Below the pieces are notes generated by a model. It ran no database searches. It worked only from the letters and a program-made list of their open reading frames with translations, and had not been told where the DNA came from. Of a stretch of DNA of 64,000 nt, positions 15,628 through 27,291 are shown piece by piece. Position 1 is the first letter of the stretch; every line of letters begins with the position of its first letter. Both the position numbers and the translations under genes were made by a program. This stretch comes from Bacillota bacterium (GTDB taxonomy: Bacteria; Bacillota; Sulfobacillia; JAJYWN01; JAJZPE01). Where the stretch lies: the NCBI GenBank assembly GCA_021787335.1, contig JAJYMC010000014.1:35401-99400 (forward strand), given 5' to 3'.

Positions 15628-16584
15628 GTGGCACCGATAACCAAAGAGATGAATGTTCAGGTCTTCACCGGCTCGGCCAACCGAGCCCTGGCCGACGAGA
15701 TCGCCCAATACCTCCACATCGCGCCGGCGAGAGCCGACGTGGGGCGGTTCTCGGACGGCGAGATAAAGGTGATCATCGACGAGAACGTGCGGGGGGCCGA
15801 CGTTTTCATCGTTCAGCCAACCTCGACGCCGATCAATGACCACCTGATGGAACTGCTCATCATGATCGACGCCGTACGGCGATCGTCGGCCAAGCGGATC
15901 ACGGCCGTCATCCCCTATTACGGCTACGCCAGGCAGGACCGGAAGACCCGCGGACGCGAGCCCATCACGGCCAAACTGGTGGCCAACCTGCTGACCACCG
16001 CCGGGGTCGGCCGCATCCTCACCGTCGACCTCCACGCGGGCCAGATCCAGGGCTTCTTCGACATCCCGGTGGACCACCTGAGCGGCATCCCGATCATCGC
16101 CGACTATCTCCTGTCCAAGAAGCTCAAGGACGCCGTGGTCGTCTCCCCCGACCTGGGGGGCGTGACCCGAGCCCGGAACCTGGCCGAACGGCTGGGAGTG
16201 CCCATCGCCATCATCGATAAGCGTCGCCCGGAGCCGAACGTGGCCGAGATCATGAACGTCATCGGCAAGGTCCAGGGCAAGACGGTCATCATGATCGACG
16301 ACATCATCGACACCGCCGGGACCATCGTCCTCGGCGCCACGGCCATGCTGGAAAGGGGCGCTACTGAAATCTATGCCTGCTCCACCCACGCCATTCTCTC
16401 GGGGCCGGCGGTCGAGCGGCTGACCAAGTCGCCCATCAAGGAAGTGGTGGTCACCAACACCATCCCCCTCAGGCCGGAGGCCAAGGACCCGAAGTTCAAG
16501 GTCCTATCCATCGGGCCGATCCTGGCCGAAGCGATCAGCCGCATCGCCCAGGACCTCTCGGTGAGCGCCCTGTTCACGCGATGA
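15628..16584 (+). CDS. prs: Ribose-phosphate pyrophosphokinase (PRPP synthetase)
   Basis: A 318-aa class I PRPP synthetase making phosphoribosyl pyrophosphate from ribose 5-phosphate and ATP for nucleotide, His, Trp and NAD synthesis. Visible motifs: [20 protein letters not shown], the flexible-loop [29 protein letters not shown], and the PRPP-binding loop [14 protein letters not shown] (~215-228). Length is exactly that of the family. GTG at 15628 is used with GGGGG upstream; an internal ATG seven codons later has no site. Immediately downstream of glmU as in B. subtilis. Confidence 0.96.
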   Translation: MAPITKEMNVQVFTGSANRALADEIAQYLHIAPARADVGRFSDGEIKVIIDENVRGADVFIVQPTSTPINDHLMELLIMIDAVRRSSAKRITAVIPYYGYARQDRKTRGREPITAKLVANLLTTAGVGRILTVDLHAGQIQGFFDIPVDHLSGIPIIADYLLSKKLKDAVVVSPDLGGVTRARNLAERLGVPIAIIDKRRPEPNVAEIMNVIGKVQGKTVIMIDDIIDTAGTIVLGATAMLERGATEIYACSTHAILSGPAVERLTKSPIKEVVVTNTIPLRPEAKDPKFKVLSIGPILAEAISRIAQDLSVSALFTR

Positions 16585-16624
16585 GACCCGCCGCGCGTCG
16601 GCGGCCCTGGGGACCAAGAAGACG

Positions 16625-16653
16625 TTGACAACGCAAGGCGTAGCGATTATCAT
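16625..16653 (+). promoter_or_regulatory. Sigma-A promoter for ctc
   Basis: TTGACA (16625-16630), a 17-bp spacer and TATCAT (16648-16653). Transcription would begin near 16660, just before a small hairpin with six Ts. Confidence 0.7.
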
Positions 16654-16660
16654 ATTACTG

Positions 16661-16688
16661 TTGCTGCCTATTGGCAGTGCTTTTTTCC
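16661..16688 (+). terminator. Short hairpin with T-run in the ctc leader
   Basis: CTGCC (16664-16668) pairs with GGCAG (16673-16677), extended by two G-U pairs, followed by TTTTTT (16681-16686). It lies within 25 bp downstream of the predicted ctc start of transcription. It may simply end read-through from prs; attenuation is possible but unproven. Confidence 0.45.
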
Positions 16689-16716
16689 TCGTCCAGAAAG
16701 GGGCAGTTGGCCAGTT

Positions 16717-17424
16717 ATGGAACAAGTACTCTTGAACGCGTCTAAGCGCGACATCGGCAAGGGCAGCGCCCGCGCCATCCGGCGTGAAGGCTACGTCCCG
16801 GCGGTCCTCTATGGCAAGAACGTCGAGGCCGTCTCGGTCAAGGTCCCGGCGCGGGACTTCTCCCGGGTCATGACGGCCGGTCGTAACAGCATCATCAAGC
16901 TGGCCATCGCCGAGAAGGGCGGGGTCGACGAGCGGACCTGCATGGTCAAGGACATTCAGCAGGACCCGATCCGCGGCGATGTCATCCACGCCGACTTCCA
17001 TCAGATCAACCTGAAGGAGAAGCTGCGCGCGACCGTCGCGGTGCGCATCATCGGTGAGGACGTCGTAATCAAGGCCGGCGGCATCCTGCAGCATCTGCTG
17101 TGGGAGGTCGAGGTCGAGTGCCTCCCGGCCGAGATCCCGGACCATCTCACCGCCGACGTCAGCAACGTGCCGATCGGCGGGCATCTCTCGGTCAAGGACC
17201 TGAAGGTCCCGGCCGGGGTCGACCTGATCACCGATCAGGACGCCGCCATCGCCTCGGTCCTCGCGCCGAAGGCCGTCGAGGAAGAGGTCAAGCCGGCGGA
17301 GGGCGAGGCGGCCGCTGACGCGGCTCAGCCTGAAGTCATCGGTCGCGGTAAGCAGGAAGAGGAAGGCGCGGCCCCGGCTCCGGGCGCCAAAGAAGCCAAG
17401 GGCAAGGCCGAGAAGGAAAAGTAA
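16717..17424 (+). CDS. ctc: Large-subunit ribosomal protein bL25, CTC form
   Basis: A 235-aa bL25 of the long Ctc type (5S rRNA binding plus TL5-like C-terminal domain). N-terminal domain: KRDIGKGSARAIRREGYVPA, then VLYGKN. The C-terminal beta domain includes LKEKLRATVAVRIIGED, AGGILQHLLWEVEVECLPAE and VSNVPIGGHLSVKDLKVP. The final ~45 residues are Glu/Ala/Lys-rich and probably disordered. In B. subtilis ctc is a general-stress gene; here a good sigma-A-type promoter is seen and no sigma-B motif. ATG at 16717. Confidence 0.94.
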   Translation: MEQVLLNASKRDIGKGSARAIRREGYVPAVLYGKNVEAVSVKVPARDFSRVMTAGRNSIIKLAIAEKGGVDERTCMVKDIQQDPIRGDVIHADFHQINLKEKLRATVAVRIIGEDVVIKAGGILQHLLWEVEVECLPAEIPDHLTADVSNVPIGGHLSVKDLKVPAGVDLITDQDAAIASVLAPKAVEEEVKPAEGEAAADAAQPEVIGRGKQEEEGAAPAPGAKEAKGKAEKEK

Positions 17425-17442
17425 GCCGCAGGTGGAATGGTC

Positions 17443-17476
17443 GGAGCGTAATCCCACGAGGGTTACGCTCCTTGTC
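17443..17476 (+). terminator. Terminator after ctc
   Basis: GGAGCGTAA (17443-17451) pairs perfectly with TTACGCTCC (17463-17471), followed by TTGTCGT. Confidence 0.6.
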
Positions 17477-17493
17477 GTATGGGGGGAATCGGC

Positions 17494-18081
17494 TTGAGGC
17501 TGCTGGTCGGCCTGGGAAACCCCGGCCGGGAGTATGCCGGGACCAGACACAACATGGGGTTCCGGGTCATCGATGAGGTCGCCGCGAGAAACGGGGTGAC
17601 CCTCTCCGGCCGGCGCTTCCACTCCCGCACGGGCCGTGGGCGCATCGGCGGCCAGGACGTGCTCCTGATGAAACCGCAGACGTTCATGAATGCTTCGGGG
17701 ACGGCCGTCCGTGAGGCCCTGGCCAAGACAGGCCTTGGCCCCTCGGATGTGCTGGTCATCGTCGACGACCTCGACCTGCCCGTCGGGCGCCTGCGGATGA
17801 AGGGCTCCGGCTCCAGCGCCGGCCACCGTGGGCTGACGTCCATCGCCGGGGCCCTCCGGGAGACCGGCTTTCCGCGGCTCCGCCTGGGCATCGGCCGGCC
17901 GGCCGACCGGTCCGAGGTCATCGACTGGGTGCTCGAGCGGCCGACGCGGGCCGAACTGGCCATCCTGGACCGGGCTGTGACGGCCGCCGCCGACTGCGTC
18001 GAGGTCTTCTTCGCGGAAGGGCTCGAGCGGGCCATGGCCATGGTCAACGGGCTGGACCTGGCCGCGCCGGACGACGCTTAG
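17494..18081 (+). CDS. pth: Peptidyl-tRNA hydrolase
   Basis: A 195-aa enzyme releasing tRNA from stalled peptidyl-tRNA. Motifs: LLVGLGNPGREYAGTRHNMG with catalytic His in RHN, LLMKPQTFMNASG, VDDLDLPVG, and the loop GSGSSAGHRGLTSI. The TTG at 17494 is preferred over the in-frame ATG at 17479: it has GGGGGGAA six bases upstream and gives the family N-terminus (M-R-L-L-V-G-L-G-N-P-G). Position after ctc is conserved. Confidence 0.95.
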   Translation: MRLLVGLGNPGREYAGTRHNMGFRVIDEVAARNGVTLSGRRFHSRTGRGRIGGQDVLLMKPQTFMNASGTAVREALAKTGLGPSDVLVIVDDLDLPVGRLRMKGSGSSAGHRGLTSIAGALRETGFPRLRLGIGRPADRSEVIDWVLERPTRAELAILDRAVTAAADCVEVFFAEGLERAMAMVNGLDLAAPDDA

Positions 18082-18110
18082 ACATCGGCCTTTCGGGCCA
18101 CAGTAACGGC

Positions 18111-18548
18111 ATGTTGACCACCGTCCTTGCACTGGCGGCCGGGCTCTCGGCCGCCTTCATCGCCCTCATCGGCAATCGCTGGGCGGTGCGAGGGGGCGAC
18201 CGCGTCGCCGTGGCCGCCCTGGTCCCGTTGGTGGAGGAGGCCGCCAAGACCGGCGCGGCCCTCGTCATCGGGGCCCCCATCCTGGCCACTCATGTCGTCT
18301 TCGGCCTCATCGAGGCCGGCTACGACATCATCAAGCCATCGCGGTTCGGTCTCTTGGCCGGGTTCGTCGGGCTCGTCGGCCACCTGGCCTTCGGGTTGAT
18401 GGCGGGGTTGGTCTATGGCCGCTTGGGGTCCGGCCCCGCGGCGGTCGCGGCGGCCACTCTGGCCCACATCTTCTTTAACGCCGTCATCATCGGGCGTTTG
18501 CCGGCCATCGGCCGTTGGCGGGGCGACGGGCGCCGAAACAGGGTTTGA
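18111..18548 (+). CDS. Small PrsW-like intramembrane protease homologue
   Basis: A 145-aa membrane protein with about four hydrophobic segments. It carries the motif series of PrsW-family glutamic intramembrane proteases: PLVEEAAKTG (E-E-x-x-K), FGLIEAGYD (F-x-x-x-E-x-x-Y like), GHLAFGLMAGLVYG (His near the start of a helix) and LAHIFFNA (H-x-x-x-N). It is shorter than typical PrsW (~215 aa), retaining the catalytic core. The ATG at 18111 has no strong ribosome site. It occupies the slot between pth and mfd where B. subtilis has fin, the anti-sigma-F regulator. Substrate unknown; an anti-sigma factor would be a natural guess, which is inference. Confidence 0.65.
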   Translation: MLTTVLALAAGLSAAFIALIGNRWAVRGGDRVAVAALVPLVEEAAKTGAALVIGAPILATHVVFGLIEAGYDIIKPSRFGLLAGFVGLVGHLAFGLMAGLVYGRLGSGPAAVAAATLAHIFFNAVIIGRLPAIGRWRGDGRRNRV

Positions 18549-18574
18549 CCGCGGTCGGTCGGGACGGCTATAAT
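18545..18574 (+). promoter_or_regulatory. Sigma-A promoter for mfd
   Basis: TTGACC (18545-18550), an 18-bp spacer and TATAAT (18569-18574). A second TATAAT occurs at 18581-18586. The leader contains a CCCCCG/CGGGGG hairpin (18620-18636) and a T5 run at 18643-18647, which could attenuate transcription. Confidence 0.65.
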
Positions 18575-18671
18575 TGGTTCTATAATGGGTTGTAACCCAA
18601 TGGCACAAAGTGTCAGGGACCCCCGGCGAGCGGGGGAGCCCCTTTTTGGCGTTGAGGAGGATGGCCGAACG

Positions 18672-22211
<3,540 letters not shown>

Positions 22212-22278
22212 CACCGCGACCGACCCGGCCCGTGGCCTTTTCACCGCCGACAGATTACGGCCGCCGAACTGGAAAAAA

Positions 22279-22309
22279 TGAATAAATGTGTTAAGCGGCC
22301 TATATACTA
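22279..22309 (+). promoter_or_regulatory. Candidate sigma-G promoter for spoVT
   Basis: TGAATA (22279-22284), an 18-bp spacer and TATACTA (22303-22309), close to the forespore sigma-G pattern TGAATA-N17/18-CATACTA. spoVT of B. subtilis is a sigma-G gene. It sits in an unusually AT-rich stretch 50 bp before the spoVT start. Confidence 0.55.
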
Positions 22310-22357
22310 TGAGCGGTACAGAAGAGGCTCTAGGGCCTGGGAAAAGGAGGGGTGCAG

Positions 22358-22921
22358 GTGAAAGCTACTGGCATTGTCAGGCGGATCGATGATCTCGGGC
22401 GGGTGGTCATCCCCAAGGAAATCCGTCGGACCCTGCGTATTCGCGAGGGCGATCCGTTGGAGATATTTGTCGACCGCGAGGGCGAGGTAATCCTGAAAAA
22501 GTACTCCCCCATCGGGGAACTCGGCGATTTCGCCAAGGAGTACGCTGACTCTCTCTATGAATCGGTCGGTCACATCGCCCTGATCACGGACCGCGACAAC
22601 ATCATCGCCGTCGCCGGGGCGCCGAAGAAGGAGTTCCTCAACAAGTCCATCAGCCTGGCCGTGGAGAAGGTGATGGAGGAGCGCAAGCCGGTCCTCATCA
22701 CCAAACCGGGAGAACACCGCTACTGCAAGGAGTGTCTCCTCGACGACGAAGAGGCGGGCTGCAAGTTCACCGCCGAGGTCATCGCCCCGATCATCTCCGG
22801 CGGCGACCCGATCGGTGCCGTCATCATCACGTCCAAGGAACCCGACGTCTCGTTCGGCGACCTCGAGCTGAAGTTGGCTGAGACCGCCGCGGGTTTCCTG
22901 GCCAAGCAGATGGAGCAGTAA
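22358..22921 (+). CDS. spoVT: Stage V sporulation transcriptional regulator SpoVT
   Basis: A 187-aa regulator of forespore (sigma-G) genes. Residues 1-50 form an AbrB-type swapped-hairpin DNA-binding domain (KATGIVRRIDDLGRVVIPKE, then IRRTLRIREGDPLEIFVD), nearly identical to B. subtilis. The rest is the GAF-like domain, ending ETAAGFLAKQMEQ as in the Bacillus protein. A CKECLLDDEEAGCKF segment adds two or three cysteines absent from Bacillus SpoVT, conceivably a ligand or metal site. GTG at 22358 is chosen by GAAAAGGAGG at seven bases; an in-frame GTG at 22352 is too close. Confidence 0.95.
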   Translation: MKATGIVRRIDDLGRVVIPKEIRRTLRIREGDPLEIFVDREGEVILKKYSPIGELGDFAKEYADSLYESVGHIALITDRDNIIAVAGAPKKEFLNKSISLAVEKVMEERKPVLITKPGEHRYCKECLLDDEEAGCKFTAEVIAPIISGGDPIGAVIITSKEPDVSFGDLELKLAETAAGFLAKQMEQ

Positions 22922-22997
22922 GCCCCGTTCCACTCCGATCCCTCGAACCCGGGCTCGGATCCATACCTCGAAACTTCTGGCCCTGACGGGCCTGGTC

Positions 22998-23034
22998 AAA
23001 AATGCGCCGGTTTTCGACTGTGCGCATTTTTGCT
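22998..23034 (+). terminator. Terminator after spoVT
   Basis: AAAAATGCGC (22998-23007) pairs with GCGCATTTTT (23022-23031) across a 14-nt loop; the Ts of the stem double as the terminator tract. Confidence 0.75.
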
Positions 23035-23057
23035 TTCAGCGGTTGATGGAGGGTCCA

Positions 23058-24668
23058 ATGTCCAGGGAATCTTTCCTCCAAGGCGCGATGGTCCTGGCCC
23101 TGGCCGGACTGGTCAGCCGGATTCTCGGGGCCGCCTACCGTATCCCCCTCTCCTGGGTCATCGGCGATGAGGGACTGGGCCTCTACGGAATGGCCTATCC
23201 CATCTACAACATGCTCCTGACGGTGTCGACGATGGGCGTTCCCATCGCCGTCTGCAAGATGATCGCCGACCGAGTGGCCCGTGGGCGGCTCGAGGACGCG
23301 CGCCGGGCGACCCGCGTGTCCGTGACTTTCCTGGCCCTTTCGGGGGCCCTTTTCTCGTTCGTGCTGTACTTCTCAGCCGGCTTCTTCGCCCGGCTCTACC
23401 ATGAACCACGGGCCTACCTGTCCATCGTCGCCGTGTCCCCGGCCATCTTCCTGGTGGCCATCATGTCCGCGCTGCGCGGATACTTCCAGGGCCTGCACCG
23501 GATGACCCCGACGGCCATCTCGCAGGTGACCGAGCAGATCGTCCGCGTGGCGACGATGGTCGTCCTGGCCCTCCTGCTGTTGCCCAGGGGCCTCGAATAC
23601 GCCGCCGCCGGGGCGACGTTCGGGGCCGTCTCGGGTGGCCTTGCCGGGCTGGCCGTCCTTCTCGTCATTTTCTGGCGGGAGGGCGGCACCCTGGGCCGGC
23701 AAGAGCGGCCGGCCCGGCAGGCAACCGCCGAGGAGCGGCGGTCGCCGGACTCGGCCCGGCGCATCCTCTCGGAACTGGTCGCCCTGGCCTTGCCGATCAG
23801 CGTGGCGGCCATCATCATGCCGCTGATGAACATGCTCGACGCGGCCATCGTTCCCATCCGGCTGCAGGCGGCGGGCGTACCCGCGGCGCGGGCCACGGCC
23901 CTCTTCGGACAGCTCTCTCAGATGGCCTTTCCCCTCGTCTTCATGCCGACCAGCATCACCTCGGCCTTCGCCCTGGCTCTGGTACCCGCGGTGTCGGAGG
24001 CGGCCGCGCTCGGCCGGCGGGAGGCCGTCAGGGAGCGGGCGGCCCTCGGGTTCCGGATGACGGTCATCCTGACCCTGCCTTGTGTGGTCGGCTTTTACCT
24101 GTTGAGCGCGGAGATTCCCCGGCTCCTCTTCGGACAGCCGATGGCCGGCGTGGCCGTCGCCGCGCTCTCCTCGGGCCTATTCTTCCTGGCCCTCCAGCAG
24201 ACATCATCAGCCGTCCTGCAGGGGCTGGGGCGGACCGCTCTCCCGGTCCGCAGCCTGGCCGTGGGGGCGGCGGTCAAGGCCGTCATCAGCTGGACGCTGA
24301 CGGCGATACCGGCGTTCGGCATCCGGGGCGCGGCCCTGGGGACGGTCGGCGGTTTCGTCGTCGCCTCGGCCATCAACCTGACCACGGTGCAGAAGCTCGT
24401 CGGCCCGGTCATCGAGCGCAACGCGCTGGTCAAGCCGGCGGCGGCGGTGGCGGTCATGGCCCTTGCCGTCGCGGGGTCCTTTGCCTGGGTCAGCCGGGCG
24501 ACCGGCTCCGTCAACCTGGCCACCGTCGCCGCCATCGGCGCCGGGGCCGTTTCCTATGTCATCGTCCTCCTGGCCATCGGAGGGATGACGGCCGGCGACC
24601 TAGAAACAATACCACGGGTCGGACCGGCGCTGTCGAGATTCCTGCGACGGTTCAGCCTCACCCGGTGA
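23058..24668 (+). CDS. MOP-superfamily flippase, SpoVB/YabM-like
   Basis: A 536-aa polytopic membrane protein of the polysaccharide-export/lipid-flippase branch (SpoVB, MurJ-like). About fourteen hydrophobic segments begin with GAMVLALAGLVSRILGAAYR and IGDEGLGLYGMAYPIYNMLL, the characteristic N-terminal motif of SpoVB-type proteins. LRGYFQGLHRMTPTAISQVTEQ is the other signature. In B. subtilis the gene after spoVT is yabM, a SpoVB paralogue, so this is probably its orthologue; a role in moving lipid-linked wall precursors during cortex synthesis is likely but not shown. ATG at 23058 has GGAGGG five bases upstream. mazG follows after 21 bp. Confidence 0.88.
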   Translation: MSRESFLQGAMVLALAGLVSRILGAAYRIPLSWVIGDEGLGLYGMAYPIYNMLLTVSTMGVPIAVCKMIADRVARGRLEDARRATRVSVTFLALSGALFSFVLYFSAGFFARLYHEPRAYLSIVAVSPAIFLVAIMSALRGYFQGLHRMTPTAISQVTEQIVRVATMVVLALLLLPRGLEYAAAGATFGAVSGGLAGLAVLLVIFWREGGTLGRQERPARQATAEERRSPDSARRILSELVALALPISVAAIIMPLMNMLDAAIVPIRLQAAGVPAARATALFGQLSQMAFPLVFMPTSITSAFALALVPAVSEAAALGRREAVRERAALGFRMTVILTLPCVVGFYLLSAEIPRLLFGQPMAGVAVAALSSGLFFLALQQTSSAVLQGLGRTALPVRSLAVGAAVKAVISWTLTAIPAFGIRGAALGTVGGFVVASAINLTTVQKLVGPVIERNALVKPAAAVAVMALAVAGSFAWVSRATGSVNLATVAAIGAGAVSYVIVLLAIGGMTAGDLETIPRVGPALSRFLRRFSLTR

Positions 24669-24689
24669 AGGTCAGGAGAGGTCGAGGGG

Positions 24690-25535
24690 ATGGCTAAGCG
24701 TTCGGGTCGGGGCGGGACGAAGTCGGACAAGCATGAGGCGGGCGGGGGCTTCGAGCGTTTCGTCGAGGTCGTCCGCCGCCTCCGGGGCGAGGGCGGCTGC
24801 CCGTGGGACCGCGAGCAGACCCACCGGTCGCTCAAACCGTATTTCATCGAAGAGACCTACGAGGCCGTTGAGGCCATCGACGACTCGGCCCCGGCTCGGC
24901 TCCGGGAGGAACTAGGCGACGTCCTTCTCCAGGTCGTCCTGCACGCCGTCATCGGCGAGGAGGAAGGGGCCTTCACGCCGGCGGAGGTCGTCGACGGCAT
25001 CACAGAGAAGATGATCAGGCGCCACCCGCATGTCTTCGCCGGCGTCAAGGTGGCCGACAGCGGCGAGGTCCTGCGGCGTTGGGAGCGGATCAAGCGCGGC
25101 GAGAAGGGCTACGCCGAGGCGGCCGCGACGTCGCTGACCGAGGGCATCCCACGCGGGATCCCCTCGCTGATGCGGGCTTACAAGGTCCAGGAGCGCGCGG
25201 CCAGGCGAGGTTTCACGTGGTCGACCTCGCAAGGCGCGCTGGACAAGGCTCAGGAGGAACTGGCAGAGCTGGTTGCGGAATACGGGCGTGGGGACAAGGT
25301 TAGAATAGGTGAGGAAATCGGCGATCTCCTGTTTGCCGTCGTCAACCTGGCCCGGTTCGCGGGGGTGGAGCCAGAGGAGGCTCTGACGCGGACCGCGAGC
25401 AAGTTTGCCGGCCGTTTCGCGGCAATAGAGGAGGAAGCCCGAATGGCGGGCCGCCGGGTCGAGGACCTGGAGCTGTCGGAGATGCTCAGGCTCTGGGAGA
25501 AGGCCAAAGGCGACGCCGGAAGACGGGGGGATTGA
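24690..25535 (+). CDS. mazG: Nucleoside triphosphate pyrophosphohydrolase MazG
   Basis: A 281-aa enzyme hydrolysing NTPs to NMP and PPi, thought to clear non-canonical nucleotides. Two MazG modules are present. The first has [20 protein letters not shown] and the metal-binding E-E-x-x-E / E-E-L-G-D pairs ([25 protein letters not shown]). The second has [20 protein letters not shown]. Unlike Bacillus YabN there is no N-terminal tetrapyrrole-methylase domain. ATG at 24690 behind GGAGAGGTCGAGGGG. It is followed after one base by the HU gene, so the two are co-transcribed. Confidence 0.94.
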   Translation: MAKRSGRGGTKSDKHEAGGGFERFVEVVRRLRGEGGCPWDREQTHRSLKPYFIEETYEAVEAIDDSAPARLREELGDVLLQVVLHAVIGEEEGAFTPAEVVDGITEKMIRRHPHVFAGVKVADSGEVLRRWERIKRGEKGYAEAAATSLTEGIPRGIPSLMRAYKVQERAARRGFTWSTSQGALDKAQEELAELVAEYGRGDKVRIGEEIGDLLFAVVNLARFAGVEPEEALTRTASKFAGRFAAIEEEARMAGRRVEDLELSEMLRLWEKAKGDAGRRGD

Positions 25536-25536
25536 T

Positions 25537-25815
25537 TTGAACAAGACGGACCTGGTGAACAGCGTGGCCGAGAAGGCCGGGCTGAAGAAGCAGGAAGCCG
25601 AGAAGGCCGTCAACGCGGTCTTCGAGGCCATCGAGGACGCTCTGGGAAAAGGGGACAAGGTGGCCCTGGTCGGGTTCGGGACCTTCGAGGTCAGGAGACG
25701 CTCGGCCCGGACCGGCCGGAACCCGCAGACCGGGGAGGCCATCAGCATCGCCGAGGCCAAGGTGCCCGCCTTCAAAGCCGGGAAGTCCCTCAAGGACACG
25801 GTCCAAAAGAAGTGA
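25537..25815 (+). CDS. hup: DNA-binding protein HU
   Basis: A 92-aa histone-like HU, a homodimeric nucleoid protein that bends DNA. Starts at TTG (25537) with GGGGGGA upstream: [23 protein letters not shown]-binding arm motif [35 protein letters not shown] in the body. Length and residues are standard. In B. subtilis the yabN-yabO junction has no HU gene; in many other Firmicutes HU lies here between mazG and the S4-domain gene. Confidence 0.96.
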   Translation: MNKTDLVNSVAEKAGLKKQEAEKAVNAVFEAIEDALGKGDKVALVGFGTFEVRRRSARTGRNPQTGEAISIAEAKVPAFKAGKSLKDTVQKK

Positions 25816-25823
25816 ACCCGAGG

Positions 25824-25862
25824 AATCAGGTCGAATAGAGAAACGACCTGATTCTTTGCTTT
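25824..25862 (+). terminator. Terminator after HU
   Basis: A perfect 10-bp stem, AATCAGGTCG (25824-25833) with CGACCTGATT (25844-25853), followed by CTTTGCTTT. Confidence 0.75.
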
Positions 25863-25880
25863 GGATGGGGGAGGACTCAA

Positions 25881-26156
25881 GTGAGGCTGGACAAGTTCCT
25901 CAAGGTGAGCCGGGTGATCAAGCGCCGGACTGTGGCCAAGCAGGCCTGCGAAGGCGGCCGGGTGACCGTCAACGGGCGGACCGGCAAGGCGGGGAGTGAG
26001 ATCGCCCCGGGTGACGTGGTCACCGTCAGCTTCGGGCCGCGCTTCCTGAAGTTCAAGGTCCTCGAGGTCCGGCCGAGCGTGCCCGCGGCGAGGGCCAAAG
26101 AGCTCTTCGAGATCCTCGAACAGAGGGGCTTCGACGACGAGGAAGACAAAGACTGA
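25881..26156 (+). CDS. rqcP: RqcP, S4-domain ribosome quality-control factor
   Basis: A 91-aa protein of the Hsp15/YabO family: RLDKFLKVSRVIKRRTVAKQ, then ACEGGRVTVNGR is the S4 RNA-binding fold, followed by GDVVTVSFGPRFLKFKVLEV. YabO is RqcP, which works with RqcH on stalled 50S subunits during Ala-tailing. The acidic C-terminus (EQRGFDDEEDKD) is typical. GTG at 25881 behind GGGGGAGGACTCAA. The short distance from the HU terminator suggests partial read-through from the mazG-hup unit. Confidence 0.93.
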   Translation: MRLDKFLKVSRVIKRRTVAKQACEGGRVTVNGRTGKAGSEIAPGDVVTVSFGPRFLKFKVLEVRPSVPAARAKELFEILEQRGFDDEEDKD

Positions 26157-26187
26157 GCCTGGCGGTGAACCCGTTGGGCAGGGAAGA

Positions 26188-26211
26188 GAAGGCCCGCGTG
26201 CGCGGGCCTTC
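26188..26211 (+). terminator. Palindromic hairpin after rqcP
   Basis: GAAGGCCCGCG-TG-CGCGGGCCTTC, a perfect 11-bp stem, but followed by GGCGTCCTC rather than Ts. It may weaken or stop transcription before the SpoIID-like gene. Confidence 0.45.
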
Positions 26212-26328
26212 GGCGTCCTCGGATAGCGGCCTGTCCGTCGCCGGATACTAGCCGCGGAGACCGACAGCGTGACCAGAGCGGTCGCCGGCTGAACGGTCAC
26301 CGCTCGAGCGTCCGAAGGAGGTAACCGG

Positions 26329-27279
26329 ATGGACGGAAAGACGAGTTCATCGAAACCGTGGTGGTGGGTCGTGGGGGCCGTCGTCCTCATCGGGGCGGTC
26401 GCCCTGGCGGTCAGAATGGGCCGCCGGCCGGCCTTGAAACCCGCCCCGATGATCGATGAGCCGACCATCTCCATCAACTACGACGCCACCGGGAAGAAAG
26501 CGACCATCAAGATGGAGGACTATCTGGCCGGGGTGGTGGCGGCCGAGATGCCCACCGACTGGCCGGCCGAGGCCCTCAAGGCTCAGGCCATCGTCGCCCG
26601 CACTTACACGATGAAGAAGATCGCCCAGGGCGGCGTGAAGAAGCTGCACGGGACCGATGTCTGCGATAACCCGGAGCACTTTCAGGCCTATGACCCGACC
26701 AAGGTCAACGATGCCGTCAGGCAGGCCGTGGCTGCCACGCGGGGCCAGGTCGTGACCTACCGCAACGACTACATCCTGGCCTGGTTCCACGCCAACAGCG
26801 GGGGGAGGACCGCCACCGCCCAGGAGGGCCTGGAGTGGCGCGGCGAAGCCACTCCGTATATCACCGTGGTCCGTGACGTCGCCGGCCCGGAGGGCTTCCG
26901 ACCGTGGACGGCGACCTTCACCAAGGCCGCCATAGCCTCAGCGGTCATCCGGGTCACCGGCAAGGACCCCGTGGACTTCAAGGACATCCGCGTGACCGAC
27001 AAGGGACCGTCCGGCCGGGCAATCACCCTGGCCATCGGGAAGGCCGCGGTCTCCGGGCCCTCCCTACGCATCGCCCTCGGCAGTGAGAAGCTGCGGTCGA
27101 CCTTGTTCACCCAGATCACCGTCTCCGGCGACACCGTGACCTTCGCCGGCGACGGGTTCGGCCACGGGGTCGGCATGGCCCAGGACGGCGCCAAGGCCCA
27201 GGCGGCCCAGGGCAAGAAGGCGGCCGAGATCGTCCGGTTCTATTACAAGGGCACCCAGGTCACGCAGCGCTGGCGCTAG
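26329..27279 (+). CDS. SpoIID/LytB-domain lytic transglycosylase-like protein
   Basis: A 316-aa protein with an N-terminal membrane anchor (WWWVVGAVVLIGAVALAV, ~11-28) and an extracytoplasmic SpoIID domain. Hallmarks: MEDYLAGVVAAEMPTDWPAE with the catalytic Glu in AAEMP, ALKAQAIVARTY, WFHANSGGRTATAQEGLEW, and a C-terminal GDGFGHGVGMAQDGAKAQA. SpoIID cleaves denuded glycan strands during engulfment. Here the gene sits in the yab cluster rather than beside spoIIQ/spoIIID, so whether it is the engulfment SpoIID or a paralogue is open. ATG at 26329 behind GAAGGAGGTAACCGG. Confidence 0.9.
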   Translation: MDGKTSSSKPWWWVVGAVVLIGAVALAVRMGRRPALKPAPMIDEPTISINYDATGKKATIKMEDYLAGVVAAEMPTDWPAEALKAQAIVARTYTMKKIAQGGVKKLHGTDVCDNPEHFQAYDPTKVNDAVRQAVAATRGQVVTYRNDYILAWFHANSGGRTATAQEGLEWRGEATPYITVVRDVAGPEGFRPWTATFTKAAIASAVIRVTGKDPVDFKDIRVTDKGPSGRAITLAIGKAAVSGPSLRIALGSEKLRSTLFTQITVSGDTVTFAGDGFGHGVGMAQDGAKAQAAQGKKAAEIVRFYYKGTQVTQRWR

Positions 27280-27291
27280 AACGATTTGGTC

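Noticed and set aside
14176-16389. Very long open frame (737 codons) on the minus strand across glmU and prs
   Set aside because: It is antisense to two genes of certain identity. GC-rich DNA leaves the complementary frame open. Its composition (His/Asp/Gly-rich, no domain) is not protein-like.
18585-18671. Upstream ATG starts for mfd at 18585 or 18600
   Set aside because: They lie at or just past the predicted promoter -10 and have no ribosome site; the GTG at 18672 has TTGAGGAGG.
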